Assembly: GCA_030591445.1 (NCBI GenBank)
Contig: JAUVBB010000003.1
Span: 1-53,412, forward strand
Direction of reading: 5' to 3'
Source: Deltaproteobacteria bacterium
Lineage (GTDB): Bacteria > Myxococcota > B64-G9
Length of the DNA stretch: 53,412 nucleotides
Shown: positions 1 through 9,471 of the stretch, in pieces
Position numbering within the stretch: position 1 is the first letter of the stretch
How the letters are laid out: every line of letters begins with the position of its first letter
Notes under the pieces: generated by a model
Database searches by the model: none
What the model saw: the letters and a program-made list of their open reading frames with translations, nothing else
What the model was told of the DNA's origin: nothing
Made by a program: the position numbers and the translations under genes

Positions 1-15
1 TACTAGGGTAGCTAT

Positions 16-1728
16 ATGACCTCGGACGTCCCCGTATTCACAGAAAATAATTTCTGGAAACTCGCCACTGAACTCCTCAATCGAATCAGCCAATCGAATG
101 GCGAAACCGACACCATTCGCAATATTCTGCTGACGATAAAGAGTTTCACCCGCTTCGATGCAGTCGCCATCCGTTTACAGAAAGGGGAAGATTTCCCCTA
201 TTACGTAACAAAAGGTTTTAGCGATGAATTCGTTGCCCACGAGAAGTTTTTGTGCGCAAAAAGTATCGACGGAAAAATTGCTCGTGACCAAGACGGAAAA
301 CCAGTACTCGAATGCATGTGCGGCAGCGTGATTTCCGGCGGTACCGACGCCGGCAAACCTTTTTTCACCGCGGCGGGTAGCTTTTTCACCAACAGCACCA
401 CTAAATTACTAGCGTCGACACCCGCCGAGGACTTTCAAACTTCAACCCGAAACCGGTGCAACCAAGAAGGCTACGAATCGGTGGCGCTCATTCCATTGCG
501 CCAAAAAAACGAAATCATCGGCCTGTTGCAACTCAACCACCAGCAGCAAGATGCATTCACCCTGACCATGATCGAGTTTTTTGAGCAACTCGGCAACGCC
601 ATCGGCCTCGCCTTGCGTCAACAAACGAAAGAGGAGCAACTGCACCAAGCGCAAAAGTTAGAAGCGGTTGGTCGACTGGCCGGCGGCGTGGCCCACGACT
701 TCAATAACATCCTCACGGCTATCAACGGCTACGCGGAAATGCTGTTGGCCGGTCTGCCTGCCGATGACCCAATGGCCGAGGACATCGGCATGATCTTCGA
801 AGCCGGCCAGCGGGCCGCCTCCCTGACCGAACAACTGCTGGCGCTGGGGCGACGCAAAGCCGCGCAAACAAAAACGTTAGCCATGAATGAGATCCTGGAA
901 CGAGCCCGCAAGATGCTGGGCCGGATTCTGGGAGACAAAATCAATTTGCGCTTTGAACTAAGCGATGACCTCTGGCCGGTAAACGCCGACCCAGGCCACA
1001 TCGATCAGGTTCTACTTAACCTGGCGGTCAATGCCCGTGATGCCATGGCTGACGGAGGCACGCTCTTCGTTGGGTCCGAAAACACCCCGGAAGGTGTCTT
1101 GTTGACCGTTGCCGACGACGGCGGCGGCATGAACGAAGAGACCAGGCAACGCGCCTTCGAACCCTATTTCTCGACCAAACAAAAAGCGGGTTCCTACGGC
1201 CTGGGCTTATCAACCGTTCATGGCTTGGTCTCACAGAACCAAGGCAGCATCGAGATTGGCTCCGAACTCGGCGCCGGCACCACGGTAAAGATCTACCTGC
1301 CGCGGGCGGAGGAAAAGATTGAAACCGTGCCCCCGGCGGCCGTTGCCACTTCGTCCGGAACGGAAACCATTCTCCTGGTCGAAGACGAAGCTACCGTGCG
1401 CATGTTTACCAAGCGCATCCTGGAAAAGAATGGTTACCGAATCCTGGAAGCCGCGGAAGCAAAAGAGGCGATCGAGGTTTTTGCCCGGCATCAGAATCAG
1501 ATCCACTTGCTGCTGACGGATGTCATTATGCCCAATATGAACGGACGCGAGCTTTACGAGTCGCTACAAACTTCGGTCCCCGATCTGCGGGTGCTGTTTA
1601 TGTCTGGATATTCCGCCGACATCCTTGCCCCCAACGGCGTTCTCGACTCAAGTATCCACTTGATCGAAAAACCATTTACCGCCAAAGATTTGGTGCAGAG
1701 AGTGCGAGCGCGACTAGATCAAAACTGA
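16..1728 (+). CDS. Hybrid sensor histidine kinase (GAF-like sensor, HisKA, HATPase, C-terminal receiver)
   Basis: H-box [10 protein letters not shown]-box [13 protein letters not shown] boxes [16 protein letters not shown]-terminal REC LLVEDE...[13 protein letters not shown]...EKPF. Confidence 0.9.
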   Translation: MTSDVPVFTENNFWKLATELLNRISQSNGETDTIRNILLTIKSFTRFDAVAIRLQKGEDFPYYVTKGFSDEFVAHEKFLCAKSIDGKIARDQDGKPVLECMCGSVISGGTDAGKPFFTAAGSFFTNSTTKLLASTPAEDFQTSTRNRCNQEGYESVALIPLRQKNEIIGLLQLNHQQQDAFTLTMIEFFEQLGNAIGLALRQQTKEEQLHQAQKLEAVGRLAGGVAHDFNNILTAINGYAEMLLAGLPADDPMAEDIGMIFEAGQRAASLTEQLLALGRRKAAQTKTLAMNEILERARKMLGRILGDKINLRFELSDDLWPVNADPGHIDQVLLNLAVNARDAMADGGTLFVGSENTPEGVLLTVADDGGGMNEETRQRAFEPYFSTKQKAGSYGLGLSTVHGLVSQNQGSIEIGSELGAGTTVKIYLPRAEEKIETVPPAAVATSSGTETILLVEDEATVRMFTKRILEKNGYRILEAAEAKEAIEVFARHQNQIHLLLTDVIMPNMNGRELYESLQTSVPDLRVLFMSGYSADILAPNGVLDSSIHLIEKPFTAKDLVQRVRARLDQN

Positions 1729-1753
1729 CGGTAGGCAGTTTGACAGTTGGGTT

Positions 1754-2866
1754 TTAACGGGCGGCTTCGTCAGTGATGCGAGCGGCTTCCATCAACAGGC
1801 CCTGCACACTGGTTTCGAGCTCGTCGTTGCGGCTAACATCCTGGGCAGCAAACTCAAACTGGCCGGCTTTCCAATCCAGCAATTCGACCATCATGTCCAT
1901 CTGCCCGCGACTTTCGGCGGCACCTTCGATTTCAACCGCCAGCGGTCGGCCCTCGCGAATGAAAATTCGGGCCGTGCCATCCCCCACCACCAGAATGACA
2001 CCGGTATGTCGTTCGATTTCAAGCATGGACAACACCGCCGGCAACGAGACCTGCTCCAGATCGCCACGGAGGGTCTTGTTTTCGACCGCCGAGCGATGAC
2101 TGGCCATGGTGCGCGCAACCAGGCGCTCGACGCGGGCCACCAATTCTTCCGCTTGATAGGGTTTGGCAAGGTAGTCATCAACGCCCAAACGATAACCGCG
2201 CAAGCGCTCTTTCTCGCCACCCAGGCTGGTCTGGAAAATCACCAAGACCGAGGCCAATGACGGCCGTGAACGAATCATGCGCAAAAAATCCCAGCCATCC
2301 ATGCGCGGCATCTGTACGTCGGTCAGGATAACGTCCGGCGGATCTTTCAGGCAAATGGCCAGGCCTTCCAGCCCGTCCTCTGCCATCTTCACTTTGTCGC
2401 CACGCTTTTCGAAGACCGCGGCGGCACTCTCGCGATAGGACTTGTCGTCGTCGACGACCAACACTTTTAGCGAGCGCTGAACCGCTGCGGACATCGACCT
2501 TTCGGCAGCCTCGCTGGATTTGACCGAGATAAATTCCTCGATGCGCTGCATGCTTTCTTCGAGCATGTCGAGAAACTCAATCCCTAAACCGGAGGGCCGC
2601 CCGGGACCAGAATCTTTGAGGCCGCGCACATAGATAACTTTGCCGATACAACTGACCTGACCGCCGCCTTCGGGTAAACCGATATGCAGGCGAATCACGG
2701 AATTCAGGGGCAAAAAACGCTCGGTCTTGATAAACAAGCCACCTTTGGAAATATTGCGCGTGTAATCGACCAGCAACTTGTCCATGTCGGGATAACTAAC
2801 GCGAAACTCGGTTTTCACTCGCACCGACTGCCGCCGCTTCTCCCAATCTTCATTTTTTTCGGACAC
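1754..2866 (-). CDS. PilZ - receiver - PATAN (DUF4388) regulator
   Basis: RRQSVRV...NISKGG (PilZ motifs), LVVDDD...VILTDVQMPRMDG...LAKPY (REC), C-terminal LRGDLEQVSLPAVLSMLEIERHTGVILV (PATAN). GTG start at 2866 preferred over the 3007 ORF start because GGGAGAG precedes it. Confidence 0.85.
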   Translation of the reverse strand: MSEKNEDWEKRRQSVRVKTEFRVSYPDMDKLLVDYTRNISKGGLFIKTERFLPLNSVIRLHIGLPEGGGQVSCIGKVIYVRGLKDSGPGRPSGLGIEFLDMLEESMQRIEEFISVKSSEAAERSMSAAVQRSLKVLVVDDDKSYRESAAAVFEKRGDKVKMAEDGLEGLAICLKDPPDVILTDVQMPRMDGWDFLRMIRSRPSLASVLVIFQTSLGGEKERLRGYRLGVDDYLAKPYQAEELVARVERLVARTMASHRSAVENKTLRGDLEQVSLPAVLSMLEIERHTGVILVVGDGTARIFIREGRPLAVEIEGAAESRGQMDMMVELLDWKAGQFEFAAQDVSRNDELETSVQGLLMEAARITDEAAR

Positions 2867-3080
2867 TTTCGATCTCTCCCGCGAACCGATTGGTACCACA
2901 AAGATTAAATCTGTCGATGCCAGTAGAAAGTTTACTGAGTAAAAAGTTTGATTGCAAGAATATGTTGCGCTACCAAGTTCGGCCACCAAAGTGACCACTT
3001 GAACCAAGGCTTCTTACTGTGCCTAAGCGGCTGTTAAACTATGAGAAGGTAAGATGACATCTCGTTACTAAGTAGCTCTT

Positions 3081-3095
3081 GCGCCAGTTTGGCGC
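3081..3095. promoter_or_regulatory. Inverted repeat GCGCCA-N3-TGGCGC, possible activator site upstream of sigma-54 promoter
   Basis: Perfect 6+6 nt inverted repeat about 100 nt upstream of the -24 element at 3187. Confidence 0.35.
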
Positions 3096-3186
3096 ACTTA
3101 TAAATATTACCGATTGTAATTACAAATATCCTTTTTTTTCTGCAAACATTACAACACATTACACGGTCTAGATTTTAGTGCATTTT

Positions 3187-3202
3187 TGGCACATCCTTTG
3201 CT
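3187..3202 (+). promoter_or_regulatory. Sigma-54 (-24/-12) promoter TGGCACATCCTTTGCT
   Basis: Matches TGGCAC-N5-TTGCT with correct GG/GC spacing, about 58 nt upstream of the ATG at 3260. Confidence 0.75.
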
Positions 3203-3259
3203 TATAGACTGGTAATGTATTCCTTGCTGCGATGCACCCCCGATCGTGAGGAGAAAAAC

Positions 3260-4687
3260 ATGAAACAACAAGAACTTATGACCATGATGGTGATTGTATC
3301 CCTGGGCGTGTTGCTTAACGCCTGTGCCCCAGGCGAAATCACGACCATGGGAGATCTGGGGGAACTATACAACACTCATGGGCAGAAAGCAGACGCCCTC
3401 TTTGATGCCAACGGCTATGCCGCGCCCGTGTTTGCCCAGAGTCCTTTTGTCCGGGTCGGTCTCATGTGGGACGCACAGGAAGATACCTTGCTGGAGGGCC
3501 GCTTCGCCGATGAAGCCGGAAACTGGACTCGCTGGCAATCCATTGACGCCAATTGGCAAGAGGATCTAGCCCACAATGCCCATCTGGATGTCGAAGGCAT
3601 GAACAAACTTGGGTTTCAACTTCGCCTGGTGGCGGGTCCGCCGCCCAGCCGGCTCTGGACGGAAGGCATCGACGAATTAGGGGAAGCCATCGTCGATGGC
3701 TACGATGATGACATGCGTTCCAGTTCAGCGGCGCTGGTCGCTTATGCCGCGCCCAGCGATCTGGTCAACTCGCGCAGTGTGTGGGGCGCGCGCTCGCCGG
3801 CCTGTTCTTCGTCGGCGCATACGCCTTCAATGGTCACGGTACACCACAGCGCTACCCCCTTGCCCGACTCTATCTCGCCCGCCGCCCGGGTTCGACAAAT
3901 TCAAAGCTACCACATCGATAGCCGGGGCTGGTGTGACATCGGCTACCACTTCATGGTGGACTGGAACGGAGACATCTGGCAGGGACGCGCGGAGACCGTC
4001 ACCGCGGCCCATGTTGCCTATCACAATACCAACAATATCGGTGTGTCTTTCCTGGGCACCTATACCAACACCGCCGCCACCGCCACCCAACTCGACAAAG
4101 CGGGCGCCTTGCTAGCCTGGCTGGCAGACGTCTACATGATTCCGGTAGATCGCGACCATCTTCTCGGACACCGCGATTGGGTCGCCAATGAGTGCCCGGG
4201 CGAACAACTCTACCACCAACTCGACGACATCCTGGCACGGGCCAGCGGCGGTGGTGCGGGCCCCGAACCGGCTGGATTTCTAAAAGGCGTGGTGTTTGTT
4301 GATCGCGGGCTAGGCACCGCGGACATGAGCGAGCGCGTGGGCGGCGCCGTCATTTCCCTTAGCACTGGGGCAAGTACCCAGGCCGCGAGCACGGATGCCT
4401 ATTGGTCCATCGAACTGCCGGCTGGTACTTACACGGTTACCGCTTCAGCGGACGGTTTCCTAAACGGGGTCAAGACCTGCACGGTGACCGCGGGCCAAGA
4501 CAGTTGGTGTTCGATAGGGATAGAACCCTTCCTGGATCCATGTCAGGGAGAAACTTACGTGGGTCGCTGCGACGGCAACACCGTAGTCTGGTGTGAAAGT
4601 GATCGGATCTATTATTGGAATTGTTCCGACGCGGGCCGCGTCTGCGCCTACGATCCCTATTGGCAATACTATTCTTGCCGGCGATAA
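3260..4687 (+). CDS. Secreted N-acetylmuramoyl-L-alanine amidase / PGRP-domain lipoprotein
   Basis: Lipobox LLNAC; PGRP core VHHSATP...GWCDIGYHFMVDWNGDIWQGR...GHRDWVANECPG (zinc ligands H/H/C); carboxypeptidase-regulatory-like domain and Cys-rich tail; GTGAGGAG RBS before ATG 3260. Confidence 0.85.
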   Translation: MKQQELMTMMVIVSLGVLLNACAPGEITTMGDLGELYNTHGQKADALFDANGYAAPVFAQSPFVRVGLMWDAQEDTLLEGRFADEAGNWTRWQSIDANWQEDLAHNAHLDVEGMNKLGFQLRLVAGPPPSRLWTEGIDELGEAIVDGYDDDMRSSSAALVAYAAPSDLVNSRSVWGARSPACSSSAHTPSMVTVHHSATPLPDSISPAARVRQIQSYHIDSRGWCDIGYHFMVDWNGDIWQGRAETVTAAHVAYHNTNNIGVSFLGTYTNTAATATQLDKAGALLAWLADVYMIPVDRDHLLGHRDWVANECPGEQLYHQLDDILARASGGGAGPEPAGFLKGVVFVDRGLGTADMSERVGGAVISLSTGASTQAASTDAYWSIELPAGTYTVTASADGFLNGVKTCTVTAGQDSWCSIGIEPFLDPCQGETYVGRCDGNTVVWCESDRIYYWNCSDAGRVCAYDPYWQYYSCRR

Positions 4688-4695
4688 AATCGCGC

Positions 4696-5013
4696 TTAGA
4701 TAAACTGCTGAAACCACTCCTCGGTCGCATGGTGAATCTCGACGCCAAATCCCATGTGCTCGGTTTGACGTAGATCGATCGGCACCCAGTGCTTCCAGGC
4801 CACCTTACCCTCCACCCGAATGGTTCCACCCGGCAAATCGATCTCCATGCCAACGTTCTGACCGGGTTCCGGCAAATGAGAAGTGCGGATGAACAAACCA
4901 CGCGGACTGATGTTGTCGGTATAACCCGTGCGTTCCTTCGGATCATCGGCCAGTCGAAAACGAACCGCAATCCGCTTATCGAGTCTTGGCAGTATTCGTT
5001 TATTTGTACCCAA
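4696..5013 (-). CDS. PilZ domain protein (TIGR02266-like)
   Basis: RILPR (RxxxR) and NISPRG (NxSxxG) c-di-GMP motifs; 105 aa. Confidence 0.8.
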   Translation of the reverse strand: MGTNKRILPRLDKRIAVRFRLADDPKERTGYTDNISPRGLFIRTSHLPEPGQNVGMEIDLPGGTIRVEGKVAWKHWVPIDLRQTEHMGFGVEIHHATEEWFQQFI

Positions 5014-5029
5014 GGACCGGGCCCGGAAC

Positions 5030-5590
5030 TCAACTAGGATTTTCTTTCAGGTGCCGAATGAAGGTATCGATGTCCACGAACTCGAACACGTAGTGCCAGA
5101 GCATGATGACGTCTTTGTTCCTGACTCTTACCGGTTCGTTTTTCTTTAAGCGGACGTTATTGACCTTGGTACCGTTGGTCGAGCCCATATCCACCAAACT
5201 GTAGCTGTCTTCCCCTTCCATGAGAAAGGCCGCATGCAGCTTGGAGATCTTGCTTGCCCGGATGATGATGTCGTTATTCTTGGCCCGCCCCACGGTGATT
5301 TTTGATTTGAAAACATTCCGGTGGGTCTTGTGCACGGCCACCACTCGCTCGCCTTCGGGCATGCCTTTTTCTTCGTTCAGCAGGCTGTCGGCGCTGACTT
5401 GAATGGTCTTGGGGCCCAAGAAATCGGCTCGATCGGACATGCCGTCGGTCGCCAGCAAAAACATGTACGGGTGCGGATGGTAGCGCCGAAAGACTTCTTC
5501 CCCTTTGTCCTTCAACTCTTGCGACAATTGCTCAACCGAGATAGTCTCGATCTCTGTAATCTCACCTTCCTTCGAATCAATAACAGGCAT
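5030..5590 (-). CDS. FHA domain protein
   Basis: SKITVGRAKNNDIIIRASKISKLHAAF...DMGSTNGTKVNNVRL; start MPVIDSK at 5590 or the longer ORF start at 5641. Confidence 0.85.
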   Translation of the reverse strand: MPVIDSKEGEITEIETISVEQLSQELKDKGEEVFRRYHPHPYMFLLATDGMSDRADFLGPKTIQVSADSLLNEEKGMPEGERVVAVHKTHRNVFKSKITVGRAKNNDIIIRASKISKLHAAFLMEGEDSYSLVDMGSTNGTKVNNVRLKKNEPVRVRNKDVIMLWHYVFEFVDIDTFIRHLKENPS

Positions 5591-5720
5591 AAGCACTACG
5601 ATAATCGAAAACAATCGCCGACGCAAGGATCCTTTGCACATCTTTCCCGCCCCAAAGGAAACAATAATTTAATCGGACCTCTACTTGACAATTTTACGCT
5701 ATCAATTATGCTGAAATTAT

Positions 5721-6275
5721 ATGGCACAGGAAAAAGATATGCAGCCGAATGAAATCGAGACGCTTTCGGTTTCAACTCTGAGCAAAGAACTCAAAGAACT
5801 GGGTGATAGCGGTTTTCGGCGCAAATACTCTCATCCTTTTCTTTTTCTGGTGGCCACCGATCGTTTCCCCGGCGGAACCTCCGAGTGGCTCGATCCCAAA
5901 ACCATTCAGACCATGCCCGACAGTGCCTCTTTGGCAGAGAAAACTTTGCCTTCACGAAAATGGGCGGTGCCGCTGCTTAAGTCTGATCGCAATGTGTTTA
6001 GTTCCAAAATCACGGTCGGCCGGGCCAAGAACAACGACATCATCATTCGCGCCGGCAAGATTTCCAAGTTGCATGCGGCTTTTCTCATCGAAGACAACGA
6101 GTCTTTCGGCATCAAAGACATGGGCTCGACCAACGGCACCAAAGTCAATCATGTCCTGCTCACCGAAAATGAATCGGCTACGCTCAAGGACCAAGACTTT
6201 GTCACCTTTTGGCAGTATGCCTTCGAATTTGTCAGCCTGGACACGATGGTCCAGCACCTGCAAAGCCTAATCTAA
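5721..6275 (+). CDS. FHA domain protein, divergent paralog of the 5030-5590 gene
   Basis: SKITVGRAKNNDIIIRAGKISKLHAAFLIE...DMGSTNGTKVNHVLL. Confidence 0.85.
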   Translation: MAQEKDMQPNEIETLSVSTLSKELKELGDSGFRRKYSHPFLFLVATDRFPGGTSEWLDPKTIQTMPDSASLAEKTLPSRKWAVPLLKSDRNVFSSKITVGRAKNNDIIIRAGKISKLHAAFLIEDNESFGIKDMGSTNGTKVNHVLLTENESATLKDQDFVTFWQYAFEFVSLDTMVQHLQSLI

Positions 6276-6298
6276 CCCCTGGTTTAACTCCCCCCTAT

Positions 6299-8002
6299 TT
6301 ACTTCTTTGCTTTCTTGGCGATTTTGGCCCAGGAATCTCGCAAAGCCACGGTTCGATTGAACACCTTCCGGGTGGGCGAAGACGCAACCGGGTCCAAGGC
6401 GAAGTATCCTTGGCGCTCAAACTGATATTTTTGGCCGGGCTGGGCTTGGTCCAAGCTTGCTTCCAATTGACAATCCGCTAACACTTGCAAGGAGTCCGGG
6501 TTCAGATCGGCATGCCAGTCCGCGTCCTTTCCTACCCCCGGCTTTTCGGTCAAAAAGAGCCGGTCGTAAAGACGCACTTCGGCGGCAAGCGCATGGGCGG
6601 CCGACACCCAATGAATGGTGCCCTTGACCCGCCGCCCATCCGGGGCATTGCCCCCTTTGGTTGCAGGGTCGTAACGGCAACCCAATTCGATAACCTCGCC
6701 GCTTTCGGGATCCTTGACCACCCGCTCGCAGGTAATCAGATAGGCCCAGCGCAAACGCACTTCCCGTCCCGGGCCCAGGCGGAAGAATTTCTTGGGCGGA
6801 TCTTCCATGAAGTCGGTCCGTTCGATATAAAGTTCCCGCGAAAAAGGAACCTGGCGCGAGCCCATCTTCTGGGGATCATCGGGAAGATTGGGCGCCTCGA
6901 AGTGTTCGACCTGGTCCTCGGGATAATTATCAATCACCACTTTGAGCGGCCGCAATACGCCCATTACCCGCGGGACTTTCCAGTTCAAGTCGTCTCGTAT
7001 GCTGTGCTCAAGCAATGCCACGTCGACCAGACTGTCCCTTTTGGCTACACCTATTCGTTCACAAAAGTTGCGGATGGCCTCGGGGGTGTAACCACGACGG
7101 CGCAGGCCCGACAGCGTGGGCATACGCGGGTCGTCCCAGCCGCTAACCACTTTCTCTTCCACCAACTGCATCAGCTTGCGCTTACTCAACATGGTATAGC
7201 TCAGGTTGAGCCGGGCAAATTCGATTTGTTGCGGGTGACTTTCGACCGGCAGCTGCGCCAGGAACCAATCATACAAGGGTCGGTTGTTCTGGAACTCTAG
7301 CGTGCAGATAGAGTGGGTGATGCCTTCGATGGAATCGGATAGGCAGTGGGCAAAATCGTACATCGGGTAGATACACCAGCTGTCACCCGTACGATGATGG
7401 TCAACCTTGCGAATACGGTAAATGGTCGGATCGCGCAGGCTTATGTTGGCAGCAGCCATGTCGATTTTGGCCCGCAGCACCCGGGCACCGTCGGCAAACT
7501 CTCCCGCCCGCATGCGCTGGAATAAGTCCAGGTTCTCTTCCACCCCGCGGTCGCGATAGGGACTGTTCTGACCGGGTTCGGTCATGGTGCCCCGGGTCTT
7601 GCGGGTCTCTTCGGCGCTCAAATCACAGACATAGGCCTTGCCTTGCCGGATAAGTTCTTCGGCAAACTGATACAGTTTCTCGAAATAATCCGAAGCGAAA
7701 AATTGCCGATCTTCCCAGTCGTAGCCCAGCCAACGCACATCTTCCTTGATGGAATCGGTATACTCGACATCTTCCTTGACCGGGTTGGTGTCATCAAAAC
7801 GCAGGTTGCACTTGCCGTCCTGGTTCTCGGCCGCGATGCCGAAATTAAGCACAATGGATTTGGCATGGCCGATGTGAAGATAGCCGTTGGGCTCGGGCGG
7901 AAAACGGGTGCGTACCTTACCGTTATGTTTCTTGCTTTCCAAATCATTGGCAACAATGGTGCGAACAAAATCCAAGGACTCTTTTTGCTCATTCGTGCTC
8001 AT
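6299..8002 (-). CDS. glnS: Glutaminyl-tRNA synthetase
   Basis: [32 protein letters not shown]; start [14 protein letters not shown] at 8002. Confidence 0.92.
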   Translation of the reverse strand: MSTNEQKESLDFVRTIVANDLESKKHNGKVRTRFPPEPNGYLHIGHAKSIVLNFGIAAENQDGKCNLRFDDTNPVKEDVEYTDSIKEDVRWLGYDWEDRQFFASDYFEKLYQFAEELIRQGKAYVCDLSAEETRKTRGTMTEPGQNSPYRDRGVEENLDLFQRMRAGEFADGARVLRAKIDMAAANISLRDPTIYRIRKVDHHRTGDSWCIYPMYDFAHCLSDSIEGITHSICTLEFQNNRPLYDWFLAQLPVESHPQQIEFARLNLSYTMLSKRKLMQLVEEKVVSGWDDPRMPTLSGLRRRGYTPEAIRNFCERIGVAKRDSLVDVALLEHSIRDDLNWKVPRVMGVLRPLKVVIDNYPEDQVEHFEAPNLPDDPQKMGSRQVPFSRELYIERTDFMEDPPKKFFRLGPGREVRLRWAYLITCERVVKDPESGEVIELGCRYDPATKGGNAPDGRRVKGTIHWVSAAHALAAEVRLYDRLFLTEKPGVGKDADWHADLNPDSLQVLADCQLEASLDQAQPGQKYQFERQGYFALDPVASSPTRKVFNRTVALRDSWAKIAKKAKK

Positions 8003-8022
8003 GTGCGGTTTTTTCCTTTTTG

Positions 8023-9441
8023 CTACCGAAGCGTTTCGTGGTTTTGGGCAAAGTATTCCTTGGTCATCTTGACCACCACCGGTGAAAGAATGATCAATGC
8101 TATCAAGTTCGGTACGGTCATGACCGTAATGACCGCATCGACGAATTTCCAGACCAACTCCTTGGCCCAAACCGCGCCAATGAAGATGAACACACAATAC
8201 ACATAGCGATAAGGCATCACCCATCGTTGGCCAAACAGGTAGCCCACGCAGCGGTCGCCATAATAGGACCAAGATATGGCCGTGGTAAAGGCAAACAACA
8301 ACAAACCTATCGATACCACGATGCCACCGAGTTTGGTTTCCCCCACCGTCCAGTCCAAACCAGTCTCAAAGGCTTGGTAGGTCATGGCGGCGCCCATTTC
8401 TCCGCAAGTCCAGGCGCCAGTGCTTAGGATGACCAGCGCGGTCAAGGTGCAAATGATCAGGGTATCGAGCAGGGGCCCGGTCATGGCCACCAGGCCCTCG
8501 CGCACCGGATATTCAGTCTTGGCCGCCGCGTGGGCAATGGCCGCCGAGCCCTGTCCGGCTTCGTTGCTGAAAAGTCCCCGGGCAATGCCATAGCGCATGG
8601 TGAGCATGATGGTAGAACCGATAAAGCCGCCCGTCGCACCGACCGGCGTGAAGGCGCCCTTGAAAATCATGACGAAGATGCCCGGGATATCGGCGATGTT
8701 GAATATCACCACCAACAGCGCCGCGCCGATATACAGGGTGGCCATGAAGGGCACCATTTTTTCGGCGACCTTGCCGATTCGCTTGATGCCACCGACCACC
8801 ACCAGCCAAACCAGGCCCGCCAAAATCAAGCCGATAAGGTATTTGGGAATCTGGTAACCATCGCCAATGGGAATTACGAAACGATTGACCGCGTCAGCCA
8901 TGGAGTTGGATTGAGCCATATTGCCGGTACCCAAAGAGCAGAGCACGCCGCCCACGGCAAACAAGATGGCCAGCGGTTTTGCCAATCGGCCCAATGTCTT
9001 TTTGCAGGCATGCTCGATGTAATACATGGGGCCGCCCGAGACCGACCCATCTTCGTGCACGGTACGGTATTTGAGTGACAAGGTACATTCGGCAAACTTG
9101 GTGGCCATGCCCAGAAATCCGGTCACCCATAACCAGAATACCGCCCCGGGACCACCGTAGTAGATGCCTAAGGCCACCCCGGCGATGTTACCGGTTCCAA
9201 TCGTCGCCGAAAGCGCGGCACACAAAGCCTGGAAGTGGTTGATGTCTCCGGTATCATCCGGATTGTCGTACTTACCCCGCACCACTGCCAGCGCATGTTT
9301 GAGCTGGCGCAGCTGAATGCCCTTGAGCCAAAAGGTGTACAACAAGCCCACCGGAATCAGCAAGAACATCAAGGCATAGGTGCCCACATACTCGTTGTAA
9401 AAATCCAGGATGCTACCGATCCACTCCCCGAACGCTTCCAT
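8023..9441 (-). CDS. Alanine/glycine:cation symporter (AGCS family)
   Basis: [43 protein letters not shown] and [19 protein letters not shown], typical of AGCS. Confidence 0.9.
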   Translation of the reverse strand: MEAFGEWIGSILDFYNEYVGTYALMFLLIPVGLLYTFWLKGIQLRQLKHALAVVRGKYDNPDDTGDINHFQALCAALSATIGTGNIAGVALGIYYGGPGAVFWLWVTGFLGMATKFAECTLSLKYRTVHEDGSVSGGPMYYIEHACKKTLGRLAKPLAILFAVGGVLCSLGTGNMAQSNSMADAVNRFVIPIGDGYQIPKYLIGLILAGLVWLVVVGGIKRIGKVAEKMVPFMATLYIGAALLVVIFNIADIPGIFVMIFKGAFTPVGATGGFIGSTIMLTMRYGIARGLFSNEAGQGSAAIAHAAAKTEYPVREGLVAMTGPLLDTLIICTLTALVILSTGAWTCGEMGAAMTYQAFETGLDWTVGETKLGGIVVSIGLLLFAFTTAISWSYYGDRCVGYLFGQRWVMPYRYVYCVFIFIGAVWAKELVWKFVDAVITVMTVPNLIALIILSPVVVKMTKEYFAQNHETLR

Positions 9442-9471
9442 TTATTTTGCGCCTTTCTGTATTGTCCAAAA

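Noticed and set aside
6485-7300. 271-aa + strand ORF
   Set aside because: Antisense to glnS, which has unambiguous family motifs
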